DNA from: Gordionus sp. m RMFG-2023
Lineage: Eukaryota; Nematomorpha; Gordioida; Chordodea; Parachordodidae
Length of the DNA stretch: 64,000 nucleotides
Assembly: GCF_954871325.1 (NCBI RefSeq)
Contig: NC_088778.1
Span: forward strand, 16,891,666 to 16,955,665
Direction of reading: 5' to 3'
Below are positions 12,536-24,120 of this stretch, one piece after another (the first letter of the stretch is position 1; each line of letters opens with the position of its first letter). Under the pieces are notes generated by a model, which did no database searches, was not told the origin of the DNA, and saw nothing but the letters and a program-made list of their open reading frames with translations. A program made the translations under genes and the position numbers.

Positions 12536-13109
12536 ATATTTTATACACACTACTATTAGTATTTTCAATAAAAAAATTATATTATACTTATATTGTATGA
12601 GAATTTAAGCTAAGGCTAGCTTTAAAGCAAATTTTAAAAAAAAATGACATTAAAATTTATTTCAACTTTACATTTAAAAAACTTTATTAAATATAATATA
12701 CCTAACTAAAAATAATAAAAAATAGGCTTGTAATATCCATTAGCACGAATTAGTAAATACTAGTTACAAATATAAATATAATTATTATTAAATTATGAAT
12801 AATTTAATGGAATAGCTAAAACATAAGACTCCGGCCGAAGGCCGGGGGAAAGCTGAGATAAGGGGGATTTGGGGGCGAAGCCCCTAAAAAAATTTCCCCC
12901 CCCCATAAGAAAATCCTGGATACGCCACTGAACCTAACCGACCCATTAACCGGGCATTAATCATAGTTATTTCCTTCTAATCTTAACCTTTGAATATTTT
13001 GTCTCCCGAACTTCTAAAAAAAAGTCTGTGAATGAAGCAGTTTGAACCAGTTTGGACCTTTTGATATTTTAAATATTTTAAAAATTATTATTGTTCAATT
13101 TTACTTTTG

Positions 13110-13740
13110 ATACACGAAGTTAGGCTCTATTAATGTATAATAATGTGATTGGTTTTTTGGATAAATTACAATAAATATAGATAGGTTCCAATCTTTCAAG
13201 GTTTCAGCTGCTTCCATAATTCATTGGAAAAATCTTAAGAGAAATTTGGGTATGTTATCAGATATGATTTTACGGATTTGATTTTATCGGGTCCTGGAGC
13301 TTTAACATTTTGATCGCTGCACTAATTTCTAATACGGAGGAATTTGAAGATGGGGTAGGTCTTTCATATCTTTGGATGTCATTAAGTTAGGTATCATTGA
13401 TTCAAATGCCATCGTGTAATAATCAACCCAAAGTATTATTTGCTCCTATGGATTATTTATTTATTATTTACTAATTTTAATATTGGTAAAGCAAGATTTA
13501 ATTTATTGAAAGCATCGTGTATTCTATTAATCCTCGTGTCATTTTCTATTTCACTAGCCCTAAATATTCCCTTCTATCTCCCCTTAATATTTTTTGTATT
13601 GACTTATATAATAATCATTTTAAATTATGTCATTGGTTAATACCAAAGTCAGTGTTGAGCATATTTTGTTGGTTTCATTTTAAAAGGGGTGATGTTCCAC
13701 CATTTGATTTCATTGCATTTTAAAAAATAATTGGTAGTTG
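13110..13740 (-). pseudogene. LINE reverse-transcriptase scrap
   Basis: Around 13281-13303 the minus strand gives KAPGPDKI, the conserved motif that opens the RT domain of APE-type LINEs. Upstream frames up to about 13740 read NTRINRIHDAFNKLNLALP, consistent with the linker before RT. Frames are broken and no catalytic DD motif remains. It is distinct from the R2-type LINEs elsewhere in the window. Confidence 0.4.
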
Positions 13741-13780
13741 TTTAGTAAATAAGTCGTTTTTAGAAAATTTCTATATATTT

Positions 13781-14290
13781 CAGAGACCTGCAAAGGTACC
13801 ATTTGCACGGCCCGGCCCGGCCCGGTTTTAAATTTTTTAGGCCCGGCCCGGATATTTTTTAAAAAAAATTTTTACGGCCCGGCCCGGCCCGGATTTAAAA
13901 ATATAAGGCCCGGCTCGGAATTTTTTAAAATTATATTCGACCTGGTATATACAAAAATTCACCTATGAGGTATTTTACCATATTTTTCAGCGGGTATTAT
14001 CGCTTATTATTAAAAAATGCATGTAAAAGGCTAATATTTTAAGAATATTATATTGAATTTATAAAAATTATAAAACTGTTATTTATAAAAATGGATATTT
14101 TGAGCATATACTATATTTTATATTGCATTTATAAAAATAAAACTAATATTCATAAAAATGGTAATAATATTTGTCATATACTATATTTTATATTACATTT
14201 AAAAAAAATAAAACTAATATTTAATTTATAAAAATGGAAAATATTTTGAGAATATAATATATTCGGGTAGGTCTATAAGTCGAAAGGCCG
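13781..14290. repeat. GGCCC-rich dispersed repeat, one end seen
   Basis: Starts CAGAGACCTGCAAAGG, followed by GGCCCGGCCCGG blocks separated by T- and A-runs. This is the same start and composition as the two-ended copies at 31152-31542 and 32795-33045. The matching CTCTG end is missing here. An imperfect tandem repeat of about 85 bp fills 14040-14260. Confidence 0.6.
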
Positions 14291-14310
14291 CATGATACGG
14301 TTCCACGTCT

Positions 14311-14793
14311 TTATAGAGAAACCATTATAGAGAATGTATTTTATAGAGAAACATTTATAGAGAAAACAATTATAGAGAATGCATTTATAGAGAATTGTTT
14401 TATAGAGAATGTAATTTATAGAGAATGATTTTAAAGAGAATTATTTTATAGAGAATGTCCTTTATAGAGAATGACTTCAAAGAGAATGATTTTATAGAGA
14501 ATGCCGTTTATAGAGAATGGTTTTATAGAGAATGTCGATTATAGAGAATGATTTTAAAGAGAATTATTTTATAGAGAAGGTCCTTAATAGAAAATGACTT
14601 CAAAGAGAATGCTTTTATAGAGAATGTTGTTTATAGAGAAGGATTTTAAAGAGAATTACTTTTATAGAGAATTATTTTGTAGAGAATTACATTGTAGAGA
14701 ATTATTTTGTAGAGAATTATTTTGTAGAGAATTACATTGTAGAGAATTATTTTGTAGAGAATTATTTTCTAGATCTTGATTTTATAGAGAAAT
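14311..14793. repeat. 13-bp satellite array, TTTATAGAGAATG type
   Basis: Several dozen imperfect copies of a unit close to 13 bp (TTTATAGAGAATG and variants) run without interruption. Upstream is a non-repeated head that reads GGTTCCACGTCTTTATAGAG. The array at 15527-15735 has the same head and unit length but a different unit sequence. No coding function is expected, since 13 is not a multiple of three. Confidence 0.85.
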
Positions 14794-15399
14794 ATTATAT
14801 ATGGGACAACTAGAGAGTTCAAAAAATTTATGCAGGATTTGAAAAATATATCAAAATTAACATTTTAATAATACAATTCAGTTTATTTGTTGTATTTTTT
14901 CGATGATTTTATTTGTTTCAACAATGGTTTTTTTGTAAAATCTTTTTAGTTCATATCAAGGTTTATCTTAATTATTAACTCAGCTAAACCAACCCTGAAA
15001 CCATTTGTTAAATATGTATTAACCGTTATTAAAGAGAATCTAAACTGAACCAACCATTTTTAAAATTTTTATATATTGCATTTATATGTCAGCTATCTAA
15101 ATTAGCCTTTAGAAGGGTTCTTAACTTTACCCTGATGGATATATGACGGACGAGAATCTTATTCTAATTTTAATTAAGAAAAGGTTTTAACCAGTTGTTA
15201 GGGTAAAAAATATGTCACATTCCCGTTTGTTCTGCGTTTCGGAACACGTTTCTAAATATAATTTTCTTTCTATTTTATTATACAAATTTTATTCATAAAT
15301 CTTTTTAATATAGATAACTAACAATTCATTAATCTCTAATGATATGCATTTAGATGTATGCGATGGCTTTAATTTATTGAGTGTCGAAAAGTGCCGACT
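14794..15399. other. Spacer between the two satellite arrays
   Basis: AT-rich DNA with no protein-like frame and no recognisable repeat ends. Confidence 0.45.
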
Positions 15400-15735
15400 A
15401 CTTGGGGTTCCACATATTTATAGAGAAACCAATATTCTTGATTAAATAGAAGCACCACAATTTTGTCCTACCTAAAAAACCAAAACCGTCAATTGAAGGT
15501 TTCTATATAAGATATTATAGCGAATGCATTACCGCGAATGCACTATCGCGAATGTATTATCGCGAATGTATTATAGCGAACACATTACTAATACATTATA
15601 GCGAGTATAATATAGCGAAAATATTATAGCGAATGCATTATCGCGAATGTATTAGCTAGCGCGAATGCATTATCGCAAATGTATTATCGCGAATGCATTA
15701 TCGCGAATTCATTGTCGCGAATGCATTATCTAAAA
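15400..15735. repeat. 13-bp satellite array, ATTATCGCGAATG type
   Basis: A head at 15400-15440 (GGGGTTCCACATATTTATAG, then AGAAACC) resembles the head of the array at 14311. It is followed at 15527-15735 by about fifteen copies of a 13-bp unit near ATTATCGCGAATG. The two arrays appear to be diverged members of one repeat family. Confidence 0.8.
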
Positions 15736-16340
15736 TGAATTGCATCAGTTGCGATATCGAGAATGGAGTTTGATGAAAACTACAATTTTATATTTATCGT
15801 CCTTTAGACAGACTTAGTTGAACCTGGAAAAGTTAAAGTCGGGCTTGGGTCTAAAAAATTTTTTTTTAAAATAGGGTTAAGGCTTTTGATTTTTTTGATT
15901 TAAAAAATATAAAAAAGATTCTAAGCAATAAAATAGACTTCTCTAAAGATTAGGGAAAAAGAATTAAATTTTTATATTAATTTATTGTTTAAATATGCGT
16001 TTAGTTATATTTTTCAATTAAATTTGGGACAGGACAGGCTCAGGCCTAAAATTTAAGATTATGGCTAGGGTCCTAAAAATAAAGATTTTGGATGGAGCTT
16101 TGGCCGAAATAAATAAAATTTGCAAGGCACTAAGAAAAAAAGTTTTATTTAAAACATTGAGCCAAACAGATAATTAGACCTAGGATTTATATTATTCTTT
16201 GACAAAGAATGCTTTAATTAGTGAGGGATTTAGTATGGACTTGATAAGCATTTTTTGATAATAAATTTGTATTAAGTTCTCTTATTGTTTAATCAAAAAG
16301 ACAAGGTCAAAGCTTATCACAACAAGACATGAAACAATAT
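15736..16340. other. AT-rich stretch, nothing recognisable
   Basis: No coding-like frame or repeat ends were recognised. Confidence 0.45.
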
Positions 16341-17100
16341 TCAGCATCATAGGAGATTGTCGAATTGAATTTCTATCCATCTCAGTACTTAATTCGTGTA
16401 ATCTCTGATGATGAAATTGCCACTATTGTGACTAAGGAATTATGAAAAAAATAGATTATTGATTTCCTTAAATGATTCTTGCTAAGTTCTTGCTTCCTGT
16501 TTTTCTAATTATGTGATCAAAGACAAAATTGTATAAAAATGGATATAGAAATATAAAAAATATAAGTAGAGCTAAAATTGAATGAATAGAACATGCCTCA
16601 TATTTTATTAAAAATAACTTAGCTATTTTTAACACAAATTACAGTATATTTCCATTTCAGTTCAGTTGCTATATTTTATTAATCTGATGAATGTCATAAA
16701 TTTTATTAATGTGGCGATAATAGTGATTGGACATTACTATCATCGCTGAAGATGAGAAAATTTAATGGAATAAAAAATTTACTTTGTGAGTTGTACTTCA
16801 AGGAGTAGATACAACCCTAAAAAATCGAAAGGTGGAAAATATCTCGTTTTTACATTTTCTATGCCTTCATATTTTTTTAAATGTGTATTCTTCAAGACTA
16901 AAAGAGGTTTAGAAAGATTTAAAATAAAAGTTTTAAAAGCAAGCATTGATGGATATTAAAATTAATTAAACAAGCTGAAGCGATCATTTATGACTCCTCT
17001 TTTTACAGTAGAAAGCAAGGCCCTATAAAAAATATATAAGAAAAGTAAGATATCTGTCTCATGAAGCGTTGATAATGAAAATTATTATGTTATGCTGGAA
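16341..17100 (+). other. Coding-like fragments, possible exons of an unknown gene
   Basis: Behind an acceptor-like AGCATCATAG at about 16349-16358, the plus strand reads EIVELNFYPSQYLIRVISDD and continues EIATIVTKEL to a stop at about 16444. Near 16976-17030 another frame gives KRSFMTPLFTVESKAL. Both have globular-protein composition, unlike the surrounding AT noise. I recognise neither. They could be exons of a host gene or a pseudogene; donor sites are unclear. Confidence 0.25.
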
Positions 17101-18198
17101 AATAAAAATATTGCTTTTATCATAAAAATATTTTTATTAAGAAACACCTACCCCCTTCCCACCCCCCAACAGAAAAGTTTGAATAAATAATTAGCCCTAA
17201 TGATACGAAGTTAAATATTAATGATTATTATACTTGCTTATAACCAGATCTATAGACCGACTACCAATAATAAAAAGACGCTTAACCATTCAAACAATGT
17301 TAAACAGGACCTTTTACCACAGGAGAAGGGGTTATAACTCAAGATTGGCATTGAATTTAAAATGGGTAGTTTGTATTTGGTCCGTTGTTCTAATTTTGAT
17401 GTGGTATAGGAAATGAGTGAAGTGGGGGAAGAAGGTGGTAGTATTATAATATATGATGCAAAATCTTTTGATTTTTAGGTATTTAAAATATCTTCTAAGT
17501 GTAAAAGAGTTAGTAAAATATTGTGCAATCTGCTGCAAATATCAAGCTTAGATATTTGCTAAAGAAAGACATTACAATGCGATGGAAATCAGTGTATATC
17601 ATGATACAAAACTTCTTATAATCATGATGAAATTCAAGTTTGTCTGTGAACCAACCATATTTAAACAAATTGGTATCAATAAATATAATCCCTATATGTA
17701 AATAAAAAATTTCTTATAAATATTCAAAGTCTGATCTTTGGAAAGTTTAACAAGTGCAAAAAACCTATAAAACATTTTAAAATTTTGATTCATCTTTCTC
17801 TACACTGCTAAGGAGTTTAGGCTTGTAATAAGAAATTTCCATTTTACTAAAATCAATTTAGAGAAAAAAGTGTATTATTTTAAATTTTGTCGGTGTATAA
17901 TTTTTAGGTAAGGGTTTGAACTATCATCTTGTAAATTCAGATACAATTATTTTCGGACCTTTGACGATTTTGACAGAAATGATCCAACCACCCCCTGGTC
18001 TTCCTTGCCTACCCTGTGAATATTAGACAGCTCTAGTGATCTTTTAACTAAACTTAATTTTGGTAAGGCTATAGTTTGATGGATATTGTTTTTTTTGTTA
18101 TTATTTGCATTTAAAATCATTAATTGAGTGCGTTTTATTAAATTTAAAAATCTGATTTTGTCAGAAATGCACCTGAATAAGTGTAGAATGCCCATCCT
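17101..18198. other. AT-rich DNA, nothing supported
   Basis: Short frames at 17234-17416 and 17947-18195 have no recognisable motif and low-complexity composition. A C-run lies near 17150-17170. Confidence 0.45.
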
Positions 18199-18536
18199 TA
18201 ATGTTGCGCAATCGGTTAATTTTAGGCAATTCCAAAACGGTTAGCCAAGTTTTTAGGTTAAAAAATCGGCTAAGCATAATTAGGCATCGCATAAAAATAG
18301 GCGAAAACTAATTATTCAAAAATTAGGCATCGGCTAAGGAGCTCGGTTAATCGCCCGTCATATATCTTTACATAATAAATATATTAAATAATTTTAATAA
18401 AGGCTAGGCTTAGTGATGCGTAACGCTGACGGGCGATTAGCCTAGCTCCTAGTCCCTACATTTTGTCTAATTAGTTTTAGGCGATTTTTCGGTTAAGCCA
18501 AATTAGGTTTAGTTGATTTTTAGGCTACTAACATTA
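18199..18536. mobile_element. Long-inverted-repeat MITE
   Basis: The left arm begins TAATGTTGCGCAATCGGTTA and the right arm ends TAGGCTACTAACATTA. The arms, about 150 bp each, are imperfect inverted copies that meet in GCCCGTCA/TGACGGGC around 18352-18437. The repeated GGCTAA and AGGC words recall the TAGTGTTG MITE family, but the sequences are distinct. I could not identify a convincing target duplication. Confidence 0.65.
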
Positions 18537-19110
18537 CTTATAAATTTCAGATTAATGTAAATTAAAATTTCTTCAGAGGTTCAATATAAGATCTTCTGAA
18601 ATTTATAGGGTGGGTATTCTATACATATTATTAAAAAAAGTTACCTTAAATATAATAAAAATGCCCTTTACTCTCAATTATATAACTTAACAACCCAAAA
18701 TAATTCTTTCTAATAATATTAAATAAATACCATTGACCATTAACAACGATCCATATTTAACATAATTATCTTTATTTCCAATAAAACCACAACAATCTAA
18801 CATAAAATATGTAGAAAAATATAATATAATATAATTATCCAATTCTTCATTTCTCAAAGGTCCACAGATGACATCCAAAGGTCCACAGCTGACATCAAAT
18901 CCAATATCTCCCAATCTCCCACTACGGGTTTTTCCGAACAATGAAACACACTCCGTGATCCTTATCTCCTCTTCTTCCCCCAAGGAAAAACTTAATTCCC
19001 CTGTCAGAAAATAACTGACATTTGATGTATTATATTAAATTTATTTCTTCTTTTTTTCAACAGTTACAACACGCCCACCCTTCACAAGCCCAGCGTCCCT
19101 CTCTCTGTGG
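18537..19110 (-). other. Unrecognised 98-codon frame and flank
   Basis: A minus-strand frame at 18687-18983 starts MGEEEEIRITECVSLFGKTR and ends in a hydrophobic stretch. It has no motif I know and I cannot tell whether it is coding. The rest of the stretch is AT-rich with a T-run at 19040-19055. Confidence 0.2.
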
Positions 19111-19117
19111 TGTTGTT

Positions 19118-19205
19118 GTATCGAATCACCTCTTTGAATTGTATTGAATCACCTCTTTGAATTGTATCGAATCACCTTTTGGAATTGTATCGAGACGCCT
19201 TGAAG
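19118..19205. repeat. Short tandem repeat, 24-25 bp unit
   Basis: The unit GTATCGAATCACCTCTTTGA plus a few bases repeats about three and a half times with minor changes. Confidence 0.8.
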
Positions 19206-19752
19206 ACGTTCAGGGAATTTGTCGAATCGTCTTCCCTTATAATGATTTATAATATAATATCGCCGATACCTTTCAATATATAATCGCGAAAACACATATT
19301 ATCAATAATGACCTGTACATTGGGGTATCTGCATTTATAATCTATGCAACATTAATATGGACAATGTAATATCAGCAAAACATAATAATTCATTCATTTT
19401 AAGATATTTGGGAAATATGAGCTATAATACACATTATTTGGATATGATTCATGGTAATTAAGAAATAATGATATTACATATAATAATGTAATGTGAACAT
19501 ATTGTCTGTGTGTGAAATGCAATTTCAACACATGTAATTTTCATTCTATCATGTGAAAAAAAAAACAAAGCTACATCTTTATAAATATTTCCTAAAATGA
19601 ATATAAAAATCCATCTTTAGGTATTAAAAATAATTGCGAAACTTGGCCGAACAAAGATTAAAAATAAAATTACAATACATACGTATATAAATACATTTAA
19701 TATTATATATGAAGGAACAAATATATAATATGTAGAAAATACAATATTTTCC

Positions 19753-21608
19753 ATCTAGGAATTACTCAGTATCCTAAGAAAAATATACCATTTCTACCTA
19801 ACTCTGTCATCACAATTAGCACAAATTCACAAAAATGTAGAATGCAAAGTAACAAAAATTGATAATATAATGGGCTATATGGTATATATGTAAAGAATTT
19901 TTAATATACCTTCACAATATAAAATAATTTGAGTCTTTTCTTTAAAAATATGTTCATAATTAAATAGTAAAATGTGATGTGTTATAAAATTATTAAAAAG
20001 ATTTAAAAAAATGTATTATGCAGCATAAATTTACAAAAAAAAACTTTCCCCAGTATGCAAACTAAACAATATTCTCACTTCAAGGCATACCCATCAACAC
20101 GGGCTGACCTTATCTGTAAAAATATTTTCCCTTCACATCATTGCATACCACACAAATAATATAATAATTGCAAATAAAACTTCTTATAAAAATTTATAAT
20201 TTAAAAAAAAAATATATATATTAAATATAAAGATTTCATAATTTGGAAAAAAAAATATTATACACCATCTAATGTATCATACAAATTCCTATCCAATTTA
20301 TATATACACTAAATGCAGACACTAAATCAAAATAACTATCCACATCTAACATTATAGATATTATTCTGACTTCATCATACTTCAATTCCTTCAAATTCGT
20401 AAAACAAAATTTTTGTTGTATACATATTACATAAGAGAAATTTTGACAATGCAATGTACTGAGTTTAAGGATTTCTATACTTTTATATTTAACTTAAAAG
20501 GTGTAAGATAGAAAGTATGTAATGAGTATTAGGCAGAAATATGGAAATAAGATCAGGAATTTAAGACAGTAATATTTGGTATATTATCTTATGTCTAGAT
20601 GTATATGGTACATACAATCTTGATCATTATTTGGTATGCCTTAAAACTCATTGAATGGTGTTATAGGTATTCCGTCATAGGAAGCTGAAAGACCTCATGA
20701 ACAGCAGGACAGAAAGGATTGTTAAATATTTAAATATGTGAAATTTATGAAAATATATATGGATATAGACTTTTGTAATAAAGTGTGTATTATTTAATTA
20801 TGCATTTTGGGTTTGTAAAGGGATGAATATGTATGGGATAATTTATTATTAATTAAGGTTAATATATTGCATAGGTAACATATGATATATTTAACTATGA
20901 ATTATTATTTATAATGTTAATATATTGTATAGGTAACATATGATATATTTAATTATGAATGAGAATTTGAAGGAATTGAAGTATGATGAAGTCAGAATAA
21001 TATCTATAATGTTAGATGTGGATAGTTATTTTGATTTAGTGTCTGCATTTAGTGTATATATAAATTGGATAGGAATTTGTATGATACATTAGATGGTGTA
21101 TAATATTTTTTTTTCCAAATTATGAAATCTTTATATTTAATATATATATTTTTTTTTTAAATTATAAATTTTTATAAGAAGTTTTATTTGCAATTATTAT
21201 ATTATTTGTGTGGTATGCAATGATGTGAAGGGAAAATATTTTTACAGATAAGGTCAGCCCGTGTTGATGGGTATGCCTTGAAGTGAGAATATTGTTTAGT
21301 TTGCATACTGGGGAAAGTTTTTTTTTGTAAATTTATGCTGCATAATACATTTTTTTAAATCTTTTTAATAATTTTATAACACATCACATTTTACTATTTA
21401 ATTATGAACATATTTTTAAAGAAAAGACTCAAATTATTTTATATTGTGAAGGTATATTAAAAATTCTTTACATATATACCATATAGCCCATTATATTATC
21501 AATTTTTGTTACTTTGCATTCTACATTTTTGTGAATTTGTGCTAATTGTGATGACAGAGTTAGGTAGAAATGGTATATTTTTCTTAGGATACTGAGTAAT
21601 TCCTAGAT
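19753..21608. repeat. Near-perfect palindrome, 646-bp arms, 564-bp spacer
   Basis: The left arm 19753-20398 is the reverse complement of the right arm 20963-21608. Paired positions always sum to 41361, so there is no net indel even through long A- and T-runs. I saw no mismatch in the parts compared by eye. The spacer 20399-20962 is unique apart from two tandem 60-bp units ending at about 20961 (TAATATATTG, then GGTAACATATGA). A 61-codon frame spans one arm edge and has no coding look. The arms are AT-rich and match no known transposon. The right arm ends 23 bp before a retroelement fragment. Confidence 0.9.
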
Positions 21609-21631
21609 CAATATTAAGGTGGATATAAATC

Positions 21632-21990
21632 AATATACGTCCAGATTGTCTGTGGTATCGTATCCCATCAATCTTAATAGGTTGTGGAATTTACCGATCG
21701 AGCCGCTACCGACCGCTGGCGCTGGCGGGGGCATGATAGCGTGGTCGCGGGGCGATACCCTATTCGCGAAGAGGTTGGCCATAAGAATGGGGTCGCCTCC
21801 AACATCGAATTGTTGGACATCTGGTAAGTAATTGTTATCGTTATAATTTATTATTTCACGATCATTACGCCGTTCCTATCCCAGAAATTTTTGAGGAAAC
21901 CACGAACGTTAGCCTAAAGATTGAAAAGCATAATAAAGGACGCCTCAGAAATAACTCTGCACCGTCAGATAATACTAGAGCAATGTCCGA
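21632..21990. mobile_element. Internal fragment of the DIRS-like retroelement
   Basis: These 359 bp match 25821-26179 at a constant offset of 4189, with one difference noticed. They cover the antisense of the first RT codons, the divergent control region with its intron-like segment, and the first codons of the gag-like frame. Neither end coincides with an end of the element as seen at 23606-30129. It is a fossil scrap of recent origin, since it is almost identical to the larger copies. Confidence 0.9.
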
Positions 21991-21999
21991 CTCTTTTCT

Positions 22000-22639
22000 G
22001 TTGGAGCTAATATGGTTACAAAATACAGAATGTCGTTAAAGGAGGAAACAATCCGAAAAACTTTATGTTTGAAAAATTGGCTGTTGTCAGATTTATCTTC
22101 TACATTATAGATATGAATATTATATTGATTTTTCCACATTGTATATAAATATATTATATATGTATGCTTCTATTTTGTCTCACTAATAAAATTTGTTTGT
22201 CTTTATCCTTAGTTAAATTTTACAAAATAAATTTTATAATAGATCTTTTTTAATTCATGGTAAATAAAATTTTCGAATCGAATCGAATAATCATTTTATT
22301 ATTCATACGAATACGAATAATAAATTATTCGATTTAAACGAATACGAATAATTCCATTATTCGATTCGTATTTTTGTAGGTATACAATCGTATTTCATCA
22401 ATAATCAAAAAAAATATGCTTTTGTTTTTATTTTATTATCATGTAAATTTTGTCTATATTTCCGTTTCGATAATTTTGAAAACTGTTTATTTTATAAAGA
22501 AGACAAAATATTCAAATATGTCATCATGAATTTATATTTTTTTAAAATTTTAATTATTTTGTAAATATAATTTTAAAATTATGATGCCAAATTAACTCAT
22601 TGGGAATTCAATAAACATTGAATAAATTTTATTTTTATA
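22000..22639. other. AT-rich DNA with a CGAAT-rich simple repeat
   Basis: The segment 22272-22375 is built of CGAATA/TATTCG words (TTCGAATCGAATCGAATAAT) and is roughly self-complementary. It could be a simple repeat or a small MITE. Nothing else is recognisable. Confidence 0.5.
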
Positions 22640-23250
22640 GATGTCAAATAAAATAATTATAATTGAAGGTGATATTTCGGAAACAGATATTTATAATAGT
22701 GAGGATAATTTTAATATCCTATTGACAATATAGATATAGATTCGCCCACAAATGCACTCCACATAGAACTTGATAATGTTCATGAAGGTCCTAGTTTTCC
22801 TAATCTCAGTAGTAATTGGGTTGAATCATTTGGTACAACATTTTCTAAAAAATTTTCTAATCCCCCAAATAATATTCCAACACCATATCACTTCGAATAA
22901 TGTTTCATTTGATAGATACCTGCATTGTGAATGCATGGTTATTGTATCGAAGACATTACTTCAAAAAAATGAAAAATCTTTTATAAAATGTATAACATTT
23001 AAATCTCAAATAGTTCCTGCCTTGTTAATTGGCAGGTAAAATTAGTAAAAGAAAAATAGGGAGACCATCAAATGAAAATCCTAAAATACAAAAAGGATCT
23101 AAGTTACCTCAGATAATAACTGACGTTAGATATGATAATTTAGGGCATTGGCCAGAAGTTTCTAAGACTCGAAAAAGGTGTAAATTATGTGTTATCGCAT
23201 ATTTAAGGACTGTGTGCGAAAAAATTTATGCTATAACTAGGAAATAAATT
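22640..23250 (+). pseudogene. piggyBac-family transposase relic
   Basis: The plus strand keeps an acidic N-terminal segment (MSNKIIIIEGDISETD at about 22641). In a shifted frame near 22930 it keeps VNAWLLYRRHY, which matches the conserved NAWLLYRR of piggyBac transposases. The segment 23029-23247 gives KRKIGRPSNE, VRYDNLGHWPE and RCKLC, the C-terminal basic and cysteine-rich part. The RNase-H-like catalytic core with its aspartates is gone, so this is an internally deleted copy with at least two frame breaks. Confidence 0.7.
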
Positions 23251-24120
23251 TTTTTAAATTTTTCATAATAAATCTTTTTTTATACATGCATTTCGCTCAA
23301 TGATGCCAAATTGTATCATGATTTTTTTTACCTGTATACTATGAAATAAAAGTCGAAATAAAAATTTTACATCCTTGGTGTATATAAATAAAGATTTTTT
23401 ATAAAAAAATTTTTTTAGTTTTATTTTAAAAAGTCGAGCTTAGGGTTAATTATCTATTATTTTGTAAATTAGGTTAAATTGAATAAATGTTACATGCATG
23501 TTAGGAGAGACCGGAGATATATTGTCCATAAAAAATTGAAGTGCTATAAAAAATAGACAAAGCAATTTTTCTAAAATATTTAAACGTAATTTTATTATTT
23601 ACATTGGTGTTGGAGGACCCCGTGGTCTCGCCGGACCAATCTTTTTTATTGTTTTATATATATTCCTTATAACTATTATGTAATATGTATCTATAATATT
23701 ATCAGTTTTACAATTCTAATTATCGCGCATTGATATGGCAATGGTGGATATGTAATGGCGAAATTGGTGTATAAGATGTATTATGACCCTGGAAAAATTT
23801 CTGGGATAGGAACGGCGTAATGATCGTGAAATAATAAATTAGCAAGATAATAATTTATATTCCCGATCGCCGTATATATATATGCGCGGGACTTTATTTC
23901 TGGCCGCATATCCCAGAGTTTTTCCAGGGTTGAAAAAAAAGAAATATATATTTAATGGGAGGGGGAAATTATAATGCAATATGTTGATTAAAAATATCTA
24001 CATTTATTAGAAAAAAGGAATTTAAAATAAAGGTATTTCCTATCGCGGGGGGATTTATATGTCATTGGTAAGATAAAATGATTCGCGATTTGTTGAAAAA
24101 TACATATATGCAATATAAGT

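Larger units (their letters stand above)
10914..12930 (+). mobile_element. Deleted hAT element with exact target duplications
   Basis: The left terminus is CAGGCGCGTAACCAATGGGG. The right terminus reads, as its complement, CAGTGGCGTATCCAGGATTT followed by a G-run. The element is bracketed by a perfect 8-bp duplication, AACCTAAC, at 10906-10913 and 12931-12938. Inside are the C-terminal half of a ZMYM1-like transposase (11373-12230, plus strand) and a MITE at 12313-12535. It is internally deleted and could move only with a transposase supplied by another copy. Confidence 0.9.

Noticed and set aside
14311-15735. CRISPR-like array
   Set aside because: The units are contiguous 13-mers without spacers in eukaryotic DNA; they are satellite repeats.
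17234-17416. 60-codon basic frame
   Set aside because: No recognisable domain. Nearby frames on the other strand overlap it and none has support.
20269-20454. 61-codon frame partly repeated in the other palindrome arm
   Set aside because: The repetition follows from the palindrome. Composition is AT noise and the frame crosses the arm edge.
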